Position numbers and translations under genes: made by a program. Of a DNA stretch of 64,000 nt, positions 1 through 9,747 are shown in pieces (positions within the stretch are counted from its first letter, which is position 1; each line of letters opens with the position of its first letter). This DNA is from Blastococcus capsensis (GTDB lineage: Bacteria; Actinomycetota; Actinomycetes; Mycobacteriales; Geodermatophilaceae), in assembly GCF_030165005.1 (NCBI RefSeq), contig NZ_JASNNW010000008.1, positions 45,528 through 109,527 of the forward strand. Reading direction: 5' to 3'. The notes below the pieces were generated by a model, which made no database searches, was not told the origin of the DNA, and saw nothing but the letters and a program-made list of their open reading frames with translations.

Positions 1-2
1 TG

Positions 3-245
3 CGCGAGCTCACCGACACCGACGGCAGCGGCAACGTCAGCGATCTGCTGCGCGAGGGCGTCACCTACGACGGTGGCCCGGCGAGGCTCTCCTCCATGCA
101 GTACGCCAGCGCGGTGTCCGGCCCCACCGTCACCGTCGTCGAGAGCGCGTGGGCCGGTCCGGCCACCGCGGGGAGCATCGCGGCGCTCGACAAGACGGCC
201 TCCGACGGCCTGGCGTTGCCGGTACCGCCACCGCCCGGGGGTTAG
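3..245 (+). CDS. C-terminal fragment of an unknown protein
   Basis: An open frame runs in from the left edge and stops at TAG 243-245, leaving 80 residues. The visible part has an acidic TDTDGSGN stretch, which could be a calcium-binding-like or linker segment, and ends in a proline/glycine-rich tail (LPVPPPPGG). No family is recognisable from so little. Codon use is typical of the neighbours (G/C in third positions), and a hairpin follows the stop, which supports this as a real gene end. The start lies outside the window. Confidence 0.6.
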   Translation, partial: RELTDTDGSGNVSDLLREGVTYDGGPARLSSMQYASAVSGPTVTVVESAWAGPATAGSIAALDKTASDGLALPVPPPPGG

Positions 246-252
246 CGGAAGG

Positions 253-305
253 GGCCCCGTCCCTCTCACCACTCGCAAGCTCGCGGCGAGCCTCCGGACG
301 GGGCC
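253..305. terminator. Bidirectional hairpin terminator between convergent genes
   Basis: A perfect 10-bp inverted repeat (GGCCCCGTCC at 253-262, GGACGGGGCC at 296-305) lies between the stop of the first gene and the stop of the convergent TetR gene (stop 306-308). There is no clear T-tract, as is common for actinobacterial terminators. Confidence 0.6.
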
Positions 306-932
306 TCAGCCGGTCGCCGCGGCCCAGGCCATCCGGCGGAGCAGCTCGCCCGTCGCCGGCCGCCCGAGCCGGCCGGCGCTGTGCGGCGTGGAGTTGATCA
401 GACCGAAGACGGCGTGCGCGCGCACCCGGCAGGCGGCGGCGTCTGCGGCAGGGTGCAGGCGCGCCAGCACCGCCACCCACTCCTCGACGTAGCGCCGCTG
501 CAGCCGGCGCACCTGGGCGGCGTCGGCGTCGGCCAGCGACGGGAGGTCGCGGTCGTGGACGACGATCAGCGCCGGGTTGTCGAGGGCGAACTCCACCTGG
601 AAGTCGATCAGCGCACGCAGCTGGTCGGCGGGGTGGGGCCCTGCCTCGGTGATGCGATCCCGGGCGCCGTCGGCCAGCCGCTCGCTGATCCGGACCAGCA
701 TCTCGGCGAGCATCGCGTCCTTGCTCGCGAAGTGCCGGTAGATGGCCGGACCGGTGACCCCCACGGCGGCGCCCACGTCGTCGACCCCCACCGCGCGGGC
801 GCCGCGCTCGGCGAACAGCTGCGCCGCGGCCTGCAGGATCTGCTCCCGGCGGGAGGGGCGTCGGGTGTCGGCGATCAGCGCCGTGTCGCGCGCGGACCGG
901 CCGGGTCCCGCCTGCGCCCGGGCCGCGGTCAT
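306..932 (-). CDS. TetR/AcrR family transcriptional regulator
   Basis: This 208-residue protein has the usual TetR size and build. An N-terminal helix-turn-helix lies at about residues 28-75 (RREQILQAAAQLFAERG, then VGVTGPAIYRHFASKDAML), followed by an all-helical ligand domain. It is divergent from the acyl-CoA carboxylase operon starting at 1022. The 89-bp gap holds two copies of one palindrome, so it most likely represses both itself and that operon and responds to an acyl-CoA or branched-chain intermediate. Family assignment is secure; target and ligand are inferred from position. The ATG at 930-932 keeps both palindromes outside the gene. Confidence 0.9.
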   Translation of the reverse strand: MTAARAQAGPGRSARDTALIADTRRPSRREQILQAAAQLFAERGARAVGVDDVGAAVGVTGPAIYRHFASKDAMLAEMLVRISERLADGARDRITEAGPHPADQLRALIDFQVEFALDNPALIVVHDRDLPSLADADAAQVRRLQRRYVEEWVAVLARLHPAADAAACRVRAHAVFGLINSTPHSAGRLGRPATGELLRRMAWAAATG

Positions 933-953
933 GGCACGGATGCTAATGGCGAC

Positions 954-969
954 GTGAACGACCGTTCAC
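954..969. promoter_or_regulatory. TetR operator copy 1
   Basis: GTGAACGACCGTTCAC is a perfect palindrome with 7-bp arms and a 2-nt centre. It lies 21 bp upstream of the tetR start and 52 bp upstream of the carboxylase start. Confidence 0.65.
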
Positions 970-996
970 CCCCGAGGTGGTGGGTGGACCGCAGCT

Positions 997-1012
997 GTGA
1001 ACGACCGTTAAC
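997..1012. promoter_or_regulatory. TetR operator copy 2
   Basis: GTGAACGACCGTTAAC repeats the first site with one arm mismatch, 43 bp away centre to centre. It ends 9 bp before the GTG start of the carboxylase beta gene, so bound repressor would cover the translation start or promoter. Confidence 0.65.
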
Positions 1013-1021
1013 CTGCTGGGC

Positions 1022-2635
<1,614 letters not shown>

Positions 2636-2669
2636 CGGGCGTGATCCTCGGCACCGAGTCCCCTTGGTT

Positions 2670-2721
2670 CGGCAGCGCTCTGGCAATGAGTGCTTCTGCA
2701 CTCACTGCCAGAGCGCTGCCG
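2670..2721. other. Long intercistronic hairpin inside the carboxylase operon
   Basis: Two 24-nt arms (2670-2693 and 2698-2721) pair with a single A-C mismatch around a TTCT loop, in the gap between mccB and mccA and 20 bp before the mccA start. No T-tract follows. It may act as a partial terminator, an mRNA 3'-end stabiliser for mccB, or a processing site. Confidence 0.7.
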
Positions 2722-2741
2722 ATGGAACAGTGAGGCGAGGC

Positions 2742-4742
2742 ATGTTCGACACCGTCCTGGTCGCCAACCGCGGGGAGATCGCCGTGCGGGTGATCCGCAC
2801 GCTGCGCGAGATGGGTATCCGGTCGGTCGCCGTCTACAGCGACGCCGACGCCGGGGCGCTGCACACCCGGTTGGCCGACGTCGCCGTCCGTCTCGGCCCG
2901 GCGCCCGCGGCGCAGAGCTACCTGTCGATCGAGCGGGTGCTGGCCGCCGCCGCGGAGACGGGTGCGCAGGCGGTGCACCCCGGCTACGGCTTCCTGTCGG
3001 AGAACGTCGAGTTCGCCCGTGCCTGCGAAAAGGCAGGCATCGTCTTCATCGGCCCGCCGGTCGCGGCCATCGAGGCCATGGGCGACAAGATCCGCGCCAA
3101 GCAGACCGTGATGGCCGCCGGCGTCCCGGTGGTGCCGGGCCGGAGCGAGCCCGGCATGAGCGACGCCGAGGTCGCCGAAGCCGCCGTCGCCGCAGGCTTC
3201 CCGGTCCTGCTCAAGCCCAGCGCCGGTGGCGGCGGCAAAGGCATGCGGGTGGTGCGGTCGGAGGCCGAGCTGCCCGAGGCGATAGCCGGCGCGCGGCGCG
3301 AGGCCCGCAGCTCGTTCGGCGACGACACGCTGCTGGTCGAGCGCTACGTCGGCAACTCGCGGCACATCGAGGTGCAGGTGCTCGGCGACACGCACGGCAC
3401 CGTGATACACCTGGGTGAGCGCGAGTGCAGCCTGCAGCGCCGGCACCAGAAGGTGATCGAGGAAGCGCCCTCGCCGCTGCTGGACACCTCGATGCGGGCG
3501 TCGATGGGCCGTGCGGCCGTTGAGGCGGCCAAGGCGGTCGGCTACACGGGCGCGGGCACGGTGGAGTTCATCGTCGACGCCGACCGGCCACGGGACTTCT
3601 TCTTCCTGGAGATGAACACCCGGCTCCAGGTCGAGCACCCGGTCACCGAGGCCATCACCGGCCTGGACCTGGTCGAGCAGCAGATCCGGGTGGCGGCGGG
3701 TGGGCGGCTGCCGATCGACCAGAGCGACGTCTCGCTCGACGGGCACGCCATCGAGGCGCGGCTGTACGCCGAGGACCCGGCCCGCGGATTCCTTCCGCAG
3801 GCAGGCACCGTGCTCGGCCTGCTCGAGCCCGCGGGCCCTGGCATCCGGATCGACAGTTCCCTGGCGGTGGGATCCGTGGTCGGCACCGACTACGACCCCA
3901 TGCTCGCCAAGGTCATCGCCTGGGGCCACGACCGGGAAACGGCGCGGGCCCGCCTGGTCGGCGCGCTCGGGCGGACCGCCGTCCTCGGCGTGAGCACCAA
4001 CGCCGCGTTCCTGCGGGCGCTGCTCACCGACGACGACGTCGTCGCCGGCCGGCTCGACACCGGGCTGATCGAGCGGCGCGGTGAGGACCTCACGGCGGCC
4101 GAGCCGGTGCCGGAGACGGTGCACGCGGCGGCCGCGCTGGCCCTGCAGCTGGAGGCCGAGCCCGTCGGGCCGGTCGTCGACCGCTTCGACGTGCCCGACG
4201 GCTGGCGGCTGGGTGAGCCGGCGTGGACCGTGCGGCGCCTGCAGGCGCCCGGCGGCGAGCCGGTCGAGATCCGGCTCCGCGGCCGGGCGGCCACCGCCGA
4301 GCTGGAGCTGGCGGGCGGCGTGGTGCCGGCCCGGGCGGTCCGGCACGGGGACGACCTGGTGGTGACCATCGGCGACTCGACCATCCGGTACGCCGTCGTC
4401 CACGCGGGCGGGTCGGTGTGGCTGGCGGCCGACGGGCGGGTCACCGAGTTGCGCGAGCAGGAGCGGCTCGCCTCGTCCGCGGCGGGTGCCGCGGCCGGGA
4501 ACGGCGTCGTCACCTCGCCCATGCCGGGCACGGTGACGGTGGTGCAGGCCTCGGTCGGGGACGAGGTGGAGGCGGGCACCCCGCTGCTCGTCGTCGAGGC
4601 GATGAAGATGGAGCACGTGCTCACCGCCCCGGTCGCGGGGACGGTGGCCGAGCTCGGTGTGACAGCGGGCCAGACGGTCGCGCTGGACGAGCGGCTGGCG
4701 CTGGTGACCCCGGTCGCCGCGCCTGAGCAGCAGGAGAACTGA
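2742..4742 (+). CDS. mccA: Biotin-dependent acyl-CoA carboxylase alpha subunit (biotin carboxylase + BCCP)
   Basis: This 666-residue fused alpha subunit carboxylates its own biotin using ATP and bicarbonate. The biotin carboxylase part covers about residues 1-445: start FDTVLVANRGEIAVRV, ATP-grasp glycine loop GGGGKGM near residue 165, and EMNTRLQVEHPVTE. A linker domain follows, and the C-terminal biotinyl domain carries EAMKMEH with the biotin-accepting lysine at about residue 622. Length fits the MCC/AccA2 class. ATG 2742 is chosen because the family begins at this point and a purine-rich GAGGCGAGG precedes it; an in-frame upstream extension would run through the intercistronic hairpin. 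Its stop overlaps the next ATG by one base (TGATG). Confidence 0.9.
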   Translation: MFDTVLVANRGEIAVRVIRTLREMGIRSVAVYSDADAGALHTRLADVAVRLGPAPAAQSYLSIERVLAAAAETGAQAVHPGYGFLSENVEFARACEKAGIVFIGPPVAAIEAMGDKIRAKQTVMAAGVPVVPGRSEPGMSDAEVAEAAVAAGFPVLLKPSAGGGGKGMRVVRSEAELPEAIAGARREARSSFGDDTLLVERYVGNSRHIEVQVLGDTHGTVIHLGERECSLQRRHQKVIEEAPSPLLDTSMRASMGRAAVEAAKAVGYTGAGTVEFIVDADRPRDFFFLEMNTRLQVEHPVTEAITGLDLVEQQIRVAAGGRLPIDQSDVSLDGHAIEARLYAEDPARGFLPQAGTVLGLLEPAGPGIRIDSSLAVGSVVGTDYDPMLAKVIAWGHDRETARARLVGALGRTAVLGVSTNAAFLRALLTDDDVVAGRLDTGLIERRGEDLTAAEPVPETVHAAAALALQLEAEPVGPVVDRFDVPDGWRLGEPAWTVRRLQAPGGEPVEIRLRGRAATAELELAGGVVPARAVRHGDDLVVTIGDSTIRYAVVHAGGSVWLAADGRVTELREQERLASSAAGAAAGNGVVTSPMPGTVTVVQASVGDEVEAGTPLLVVEAMKMEHVLTAPVAGTVAELGVTAGQTVALDERLALVTPVAAPEQQEN

Positions 4743-5896
4743 TGTTGGACTACCGGCTCAGCGACGAGACCGAGGCACTGCGGACGACGGTGCGGGAGTT
4801 CGCCCGCGAGGTGATCGCCCCGCAGATCGGCGAGTTCTACGAGCGGGACGAGTTCCCCACCCAGATCGTGCGGCAGATGGGGGAGCTCGGGCTGTTCGGG
4901 CTGCCCTTCCCGGAGGAGTACGGCGGCGCGGGCGGCACCTACTTCGACCTGTGCGTGGCGCTGGAGGAGCTGGCCCGCGTGGACAGCTCGATGGCGATCA
5001 CCGTGGAGGCCGGCGTCTCGCTCGGCGCCATGCCGATCCACCGGTTCGGCACCGAGGAGCAGAAGCAGGAGTGGCTGCCGCGGCTGTGCAGCGGTGAGCT
5101 GCTGGGCGCTTTCGGGCTCACCGAGCCCGGCGGCGGTTCGGACGCCGGCGCGACGCGGACCACCGCGCGGCTGGAGGACGGGCAGTGGGTGATCAGCGGC
5201 TCGAAGGCGTTCATCACCAACTCGGGCACCGACCTGACCGGGCTGGTCACGGTCACCGCCGTCACCGGCACGCGGCCCGACGGTGGCAAGGAGATCTCGG
5301 CGATCATCGTCCCGTCGGGCACCCCGGGCTTCACCGTCGGCCAGCGGTACTCGAAGGTCGGCTGGAACGCCTCCGACACCCGCGAGCTGTCCTTCGACGA
5401 CTGCCGCGTGCCCGAGGAGAACCTGGTGGGGGAGCGGGGCCGCGGGTACGCGCAGTTCCTCTCGATCCTCGACGAGGGCCGCATCGCCATCTCGGCGCTC
5501 TCGGTGGGTCTGGCGCAGGGCTGCGTGGACGAGTCGGTGAAGTACGCCGGTGAGCGCGAGGCGTTCGGTCAGCCGATCGGGAAGAACCAGGCGGTCCAGT
5601 TCATGATCGCCGACATGGAGGTCCGGGCCTCGACCGCCCGGCTGGCCTACTACCGCGCCGCGGAGAAGATGCTGCGCGGTGAGCCGTTCAAGCGAGAGGC
5701 CTCGATCGCCAAGCTCTACAGCTCCGAGGTCGCCATGGACAACGCCCGCTACGCCACCCAGGTGCACGGCGGGTACGGGTTCATGAACGAGTTCCCGGTC
5801 GGCCGGTTCTACCGCGACGCGAAGATCCTCGAGATCGGCGAGGGTACGAGCGAGGTGCAGCGCATGCTCATCGCCCGGGACCTCGGCGTGGGCTGA
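4742..5896 (+). CDS. Acyl-CoA dehydrogenase
   Basis: This 384-residue FAD enzyme introduces the alpha-beta double bond in an acyl-CoA. It shows the family pattern throughout: FGLTEPGGGSDAG for FAD/substrate binding, then QVHGGYGFMNEFPVGRFYRDAKI and EIGEGTSEVQR. Translational coupling to the carboxylase suggests a role in the same branched-chain pathway, where isovaleryl-CoA dehydrogenase would be expected. However, Glu367 in GEGTSE is where short- and medium-chain dehydrogenases place the catalytic base, while isovaleryl-CoA dehydrogenases have it elsewhere and usually a small residue here. Substrate is therefore open: short or 2-methyl-branched acyl-CoA is as likely as isovaleryl-CoA. It ends 16 bp from the convergent gene at 5913. 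Confidence 0.88.
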   Translation: MLDYRLSDETEALRTTVREFAREVIAPQIGEFYERDEFPTQIVRQMGELGLFGLPFPEEYGGAGGTYFDLCVALEELARVDSSMAITVEAGVSLGAMPIHRFGTEEQKQEWLPRLCSGELLGAFGLTEPGGGSDAGATRTTARLEDGQWVISGSKAFITNSGTDLTGLVTVTAVTGTRPDGGKEISAIIVPSGTPGFTVGQRYSKVGWNASDTRELSFDDCRVPEENLVGERGRGYAQFLSILDEGRIAISALSVGLAQGCVDESVKYAGEREAFGQPIGKNQAVQFMIADMEVRASTARLAYYRAAEKMLRGEPFKREASIAKLYSSEVAMDNARYATQVHGGYGFMNEFPVGRFYRDAKILEIGEGTSEVQRMLIARDLGVG

Positions 5897-5912
5897 TCGG
5901 TCAGCTGGGCGG

Positions 5913-6113
5913 TTACCGGCGCTGCTCGGAATCAGGCTGGAAGTGGGCCGTTCGGGCCGGCGTTCCGCTCCCGCGCACTGAGTCGGTGAGAATTCCCGGG
6001 TCGCTCTGCAGAACTTCCGAGGGCAGCGGAACGCCGATCAACGATGTGGCCTCGTCTGCGGCGGGCGTTTCCGGTGACGCCTCTGACGCAGGGCCCTCTT
6101 CGGGACCGGTCAT
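5913..6113 (-). CDS. Small acidic protein of unknown function
   Basis: A 66-residue, mostly disordered-looking acidic protein rich in Pro, Glu, Ala and Ser, with no recognisable domain. Its ATG overlaps the stop of the preceding small gene (ATGA at 6110-6113), so it is the last of a three-gene unit (6776 to 5913). The overlap is the main evidence that it is translated. Confidence 0.45.
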   Translation of the reverse strand: MTGPEEGPASEASPETPAADEATSLIGVPLPSEVLQSDPGILTDSVRGSGTPARTAHFQPDSEQRR

Positions 6114-6295
6114 GCCAGCTCTGCCCGCTCGATGCGTTCGCGTGCCGCCCGTTGGAGCTCTGCGAGTCCCTTCGTGTCCCCCTCGGCGCTGGCCATGAGC
6201 TCGGGATCGGGGGGATAGAGCGCGTCCCAGTCGGGGCTGTCGGCTTCGCCGCCCCGACGGTCCGGCTGGTTCGTGACGCTGACGATGCGACTCAC
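6110..6295 (-). CDS. Small protein of unknown function
   Basis: A 61-residue hydrophilic protein from a GTG start at 6293-6295. The N-terminal half is acidic (DWDALYPPDPEL) and the C-terminal half is a predicted amphipathic helix (GLAELQRAARERIERAE). It begins 16 bp after the membrane-protein gene and overlaps the next gene by 4 nt, so the three are probably co-translated. No family recognised. Confidence 0.5.
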   Translation of the reverse strand: MSRIVSVTNQPDRRGGEADSPDWDALYPPDPELMASAEGDTKGLAELQRAARERIERAELA

Positions 6296-6311
6296 GACTC
6301 GTCCACCCTTC

Positions 6312-6776
6312 TCAGAAGGTCTTCACGATACTGCCGACCACGATCGTGGTGGCGGCGCAGAAGAGCAGAAGCGCGGCGGCCCGCAGCCTTCTCGCCTTGG
6401 CGAGCAGTCGGATTTCGTCCTTCTCGTGCAGCTCCAGCCGGGTGTTCAGCAAGCGCATCCGGGTCAGTGTCGGATCGGCGGCCAGATAGCGGTCTCGAAG
6501 TTTGCGGGGAGCGATGCCCTTGTCCACTCGTGGCCACAGGCCGTGGACGGCTGCACCGCCAGCACCGACTGTGACCACCTGCCCGATGAGCCCAGGGATG
6601 CTCGGTCGACTTCCGACCAACGCGACGAGGACGCCGGCCGCTCCCAGCAAGAGGCCCAGACGCGTGTCGATGCTCTGGGCGCGCTGGCGGTAGGAGTCCT
6701 CTTCCCGTGCCAGGGCCGACTCGACGACGTCGAGTGACGGGACTCGCGCTGGGTCGATCGAACTGGGGAGGCTCAT
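6312..6776 (-). CDS. Small multi-spanning membrane protein, unknown function
   Basis: The 154-residue protein has an N-terminal charged helix (EREEDSYRQRAQSIDTR-like segment near residues 22-38) followed by hydrophobic stretches at about 39-55 (LGLLLGAAGVLVALVG) and 62-82. A charged cytoplasmic helical region follows, with a last hydrophobic segment at about 132-150 (LRAAALLLFCAATTIVVG). This helix-TM-TM-helix-TM pattern is reminiscent of small membrane effectors of the SLATT type found near defence genes, but that resemblance is only architectural. ATG 6776 is used; a GTG three codons upstream (6785) is also possible. It is divergent from cas3 across a 124-bp gap. Confidence 0.55.
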   Translation of the reverse strand: MSLPSSIDPARVPSLDVVESALAREEDSYRQRAQSIDTRLGLLLGAAGVLVALVGSRPSIPGLIGQVVTVGAGGAAVHGLWPRVDKGIAPRKLRDRYLAADPTLTRMRLLNTRLELHEKDEIRLLAKARRLRAAALLLFCAATTIVVGSIVKTF

Positions 6777-6900
6777 GGTCGACACCCTGACGTTGCCACG
6801 TCGACATCGTGTCCCCACCCACCGACAACTTGCGGGTCGACCTTGCGGAACTCGTACGCCTTGCTGCAAGACTGCCTGCAGGTGACGACGGGGGGCGCGC

Positions 6901-9747
6901 GTGGGGTACGACGACGTCTCAGCCGGGCTGAGCGCTGCTGCACGTTCGGTCTGGGCCAAGACCAGCCGCGACCCGGACACGCGCGAGGTGTGTGACTGGA
7001 TGCCGCTGTGGCAGCACCTCGACGACACGGCGGCGGTGGCCGGCCGGCTCTGGGACGACTGGCTGCCCCGGTCCGTGCGCCGTCAGATCGCCGGCTGCGT
7101 CGGCGGGGACGAGGAACGCGCTCGCCGGCTGGTCTGCTGGCTGGCCGGCCTGCACGACGTGGGCAAGGCGAGTCCGGCCTTCGCCGTCCAATACCCGGAC
7201 GGCGCGCATCGGATGGCCTCGGCAGGTCTGGACACGGTCCGGTCCGCCTGGGGTCCCGAACGCCGCGAACTGCGCCACGAGCTGGCCGGGCACATCTGCC
7301 TCGTCCGCTGGCTGACGGCCCGGTACGGCTGGCGACGACCGGACGCCGACCGGCTCGCCGTCGTCGTCGGCGGGCACCACGGCGTTGCGCCCACAGCGAC
7401 GCAGCTGACTGCCGGCGGCAAGCGGCCCGACCTGCTGGGTGACGGCCGCTGGACGGAAGTGCAGGTCGAGTACCTCGATCGGCAGGCTGCCCGGCTCCTG
7501 GACGACGGCGATCTCGCGGCGGTGATCCAGCCGGCCAGACCGGTGCAGGCACTGATGACCGCCCTCGTGATCGTCGCCGACTGGATCGCCAGCAACGAGG
7601 CGTTCTTCGGCTACCGGCGGAACGAGCCGGCTGCCGCACGGGTGGACCGGGCGTGGGCCCGCATCGACCTTCCGGCACCGTGGACGGCGGTCGAGCCGAC
7701 GGCTGACGCCGGTGAGCTGCTCGCCCAGCGGTTCGGCCGCCGCGGTGCCCGCCCGGTGCAGGCCGCGGCCGTCGAGCTGGCCGCCAGCACCGTCGAGCCG
7801 GGGCTGCTGGTGATCGAGGCGCCGATGGGGGAAGGCAAGACGGAGGCAGCGCTGCTGGCCGCGGAGATCCTCGCCGCCCGCACGGGTGCCGGCGGCTGCT
7901 TCGTCGCCCTCCCTACCCAGGCGACGACCGACGCCATGTTCGCCCGTGTCCGGCACTGGCTCGACGAGTTGCCCTATGAAGGCGCGCGGTCGGTCTTCCT
8001 GGCGCACGGCAAGGCGTCGCTGAACGAGGACTACCGCGAACTGCTACCCAGAGGGCGGCACACCTCGGTGGCGATCGATGCCGACGACGACGCGCCGGGG
8101 CGCCGGGGCGAGGCGACCGGCTGGGCGCCGGTTCAGGCGGTGTCCGCGGTCGTCCACCAGTGGCTGAGCGGGCGCAAGAAGGGGGTGCTCGCCTCCTTCG
8201 TCGTCGGCACCGTCGACCAGACGCTGTTCCTAGCCCTGAAGAGCCGGCACCTCGTGCTGCGTCACCTAGCACTGGCCGGCAAGGTCGTCGTGATCGACGA
8301 GGTGCACGCCTACGACGTCTACATGGGCTCCTACCTGGACAAGGCACTGCACTGGCTGGGTGCCTACGGCGCCCCCGTCGTGCTGTTGTCGGCCACCTTG
8401 CCGCCGGCTCGCCGGGAGGAGCTGATCTCGGCTTACCGGTCGGGGCGGCAGGCCGGGGAAGAGGCCATCGAGATGGGTGGCGACGCGTACCCGGTGCTCA
8501 CCGCGACCGATGGCCAGACGGTGATCCGCCGGCCGACCGCATCGGCCGGACGGCGGACCGAGGTCACGCTCGAGCTCCTGGATGCCGCGGATGACGAACT
8601 GGTGGCCCTGGCCGACCGGCTGTCCACCGAGCTGCGGGACGGCGGCTGCGCCCTCGTCGTCCGCAGCACGGTGGCCCGGGCACAGCAGGCCGGTCGCTAC
8701 CTGGCCGAGCGCTTCGGTGCCGATCGGATCACCGTCACCCACGCCCGCTTCCTGGCAGTCGACCGGGCGGCCAACGACCGCGAGCTGCTGCACCGGTTCG
8801 GCCCTCCGGGCCCGGGCGTCGACCGCCCTTTCTGGCACGTCGTCGTCGGTACCCAGGTCGTCGAGCAGTCGCTGGACGTCGACTTCGACCTGCTGATCAC
8901 CGACCTCGCCCCGGTCGATCTCGTGCTCCAGCGGGTGGGCCGGCTGCACCGACACGCCCGCGGCGAACACCAGGCCGACCGACCGGCGCCGCTGCGCACC
9001 GCGCGCTGCCTGCTCACCGGCGTCGACCGGGTGTCGACCCCGCCGCAGGCCGAGCCCGGCACGGCAGCGGTCTACGAGCAGGACGCGCTGTTCCGCTCCA
9101 TGGCGGTGCTCTCGCCGCACCTCGACGGCGGCCCACCCCTGGTGCTGCCCGACCACATCGCCCCGCTCGTGCATCGGGCCTACGGCGACGAGGAGATCGG
9201 CCCGGCCGAGTGGCGCGAGGCCATGGTCGACGCGCGACGGAAGGCACAGGCCAGTGCGGCTCGACGGCGGCAGACGGCGGAGACCTTCCAGCTGAGGGAA
9301 GCCTCGGGGAGCCGGGCGATTCTCGGCTGGGTCGACGCCGGCGTGGGGACGGCCGACGAGGGGCCGCAGGGCGAGGCACAGGTGCGCGACGGGGAGATGA
9401 CGCTCGAAGTGCTCGTCGTTTGCCGCACGCCCGACGGTCTCGTCGTCCCGCCGTGGGTGACGCCGCACGGCGGCGAGCTGCTCGCCACCACCCTGGCCAT
9501 CGAACCTCGGCAGGCCCGGATCGTGGCCTCCTGCGCGCTGCGACTGCCCGGCTCGCTGACGCGCGACCCGCGCCGTCTCGACGCGGTGATCGCAGAGCTG
9601 GAGCAGGATTACATATCCGCCTGGCAGGCCTCGCCGCTGCTGGCCGGTCAGCTGGTCATGGTGCTCGACGCGCACGGCCGCCGCGAGCTCGTCGGTCAGC
9701 AGTTGCAGTACACCCGTGCCCTCGGCCTGGAGGTGGTCCGACCGTGA
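6901..9747 (+). CDS. cas3: Type I-E CRISPR helicase-nuclease Cas3
   Basis: This 948-residue effector is recruited by Cascade to unwind and degrade the foreign strand. The N-terminal HD nuclease domain shows His39, the His85-Asp86 pair in GLHDVGK, and further histidines in RHELAGH and GGHHG. The superfamily 2 helicase follows: Walker A GEGKT with Lys313, DEVH box at about 466-469, LLSATLPP, and a motif VI region of GTQVVEQSLDVD plus LQRVGRLHRH. All catalytic motifs look intact. The GTG start at 6901 has a G-run ribosome-binding site 5 nt upstream. Its stop overlaps the GTG of the next gene (GTGA), so the whole cas operon is translationally coupled. Confidence 0.97.
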   Translation: MGYDDVSAGLSAAARSVWAKTSRDPDTREVCDWMPLWQHLDDTAAVAGRLWDDWLPRSVRRQIAGCVGGDEERARRLVCWLAGLHDVGKASPAFAVQYPDGAHRMASAGLDTVRSAWGPERRELRHELAGHICLVRWLTARYGWRRPDADRLAVVVGGHHGVAPTATQLTAGGKRPDLLGDGRWTEVQVEYLDRQAARLLDDGDLAAVIQPARPVQALMTALVIVADWIASNEAFFGYRRNEPAAARVDRAWARIDLPAPWTAVEPTADAGELLAQRFGRRGARPVQAAAVELAASTVEPGLLVIEAPMGEGKTEAALLAAEILAARTGAGGCFVALPTQATTDAMFARVRHWLDELPYEGARSVFLAHGKASLNEDYRELLPRGRHTSVAIDADDDAPGRRGEATGWAPVQAVSAVVHQWLSGRKKGVLASFVVGTVDQTLFLALKSRHLVLRHLALAGKVVVIDEVHAYDVYMGSYLDKALHWLGAYGAPVVLLSATLPPARREELISAYRSGRQAGEEAIEMGGDAYPVLTATDGQTVIRRPTASAGRRTEVTLELLDAADDELVALADRLSTELRDGGCALVVRSTVARAQQAGRYLAERFGADRITVTHARFLAVDRAANDRELLHRFGPPGPGVDRPFWHVVVGTQVVEQSLDVDFDLLITDLAPVDLVLQRVGRLHRHARGEHQADRPAPLRTARCLLTGVDRVSTPPQAEPGTAAVYEQDALFRSMAVLSPHLDGGPPLVLPDHIAPLVHRAYGDEEIGPAEWREAMVDARRKAQASAARRRQTAETFQLREASGSRAILGWVDAGVGTADEGPQGEAQVRDGEMTLEVLVVCRTPDGLVVPPWVTPHGGELLATTLAIEPRQARIVASCALRLPGSLTRDPRRLDAVIAELEQDYISAWQASPLLAGQLVMVLDAHGRRELVGQQLQYTRALGLEVVRP

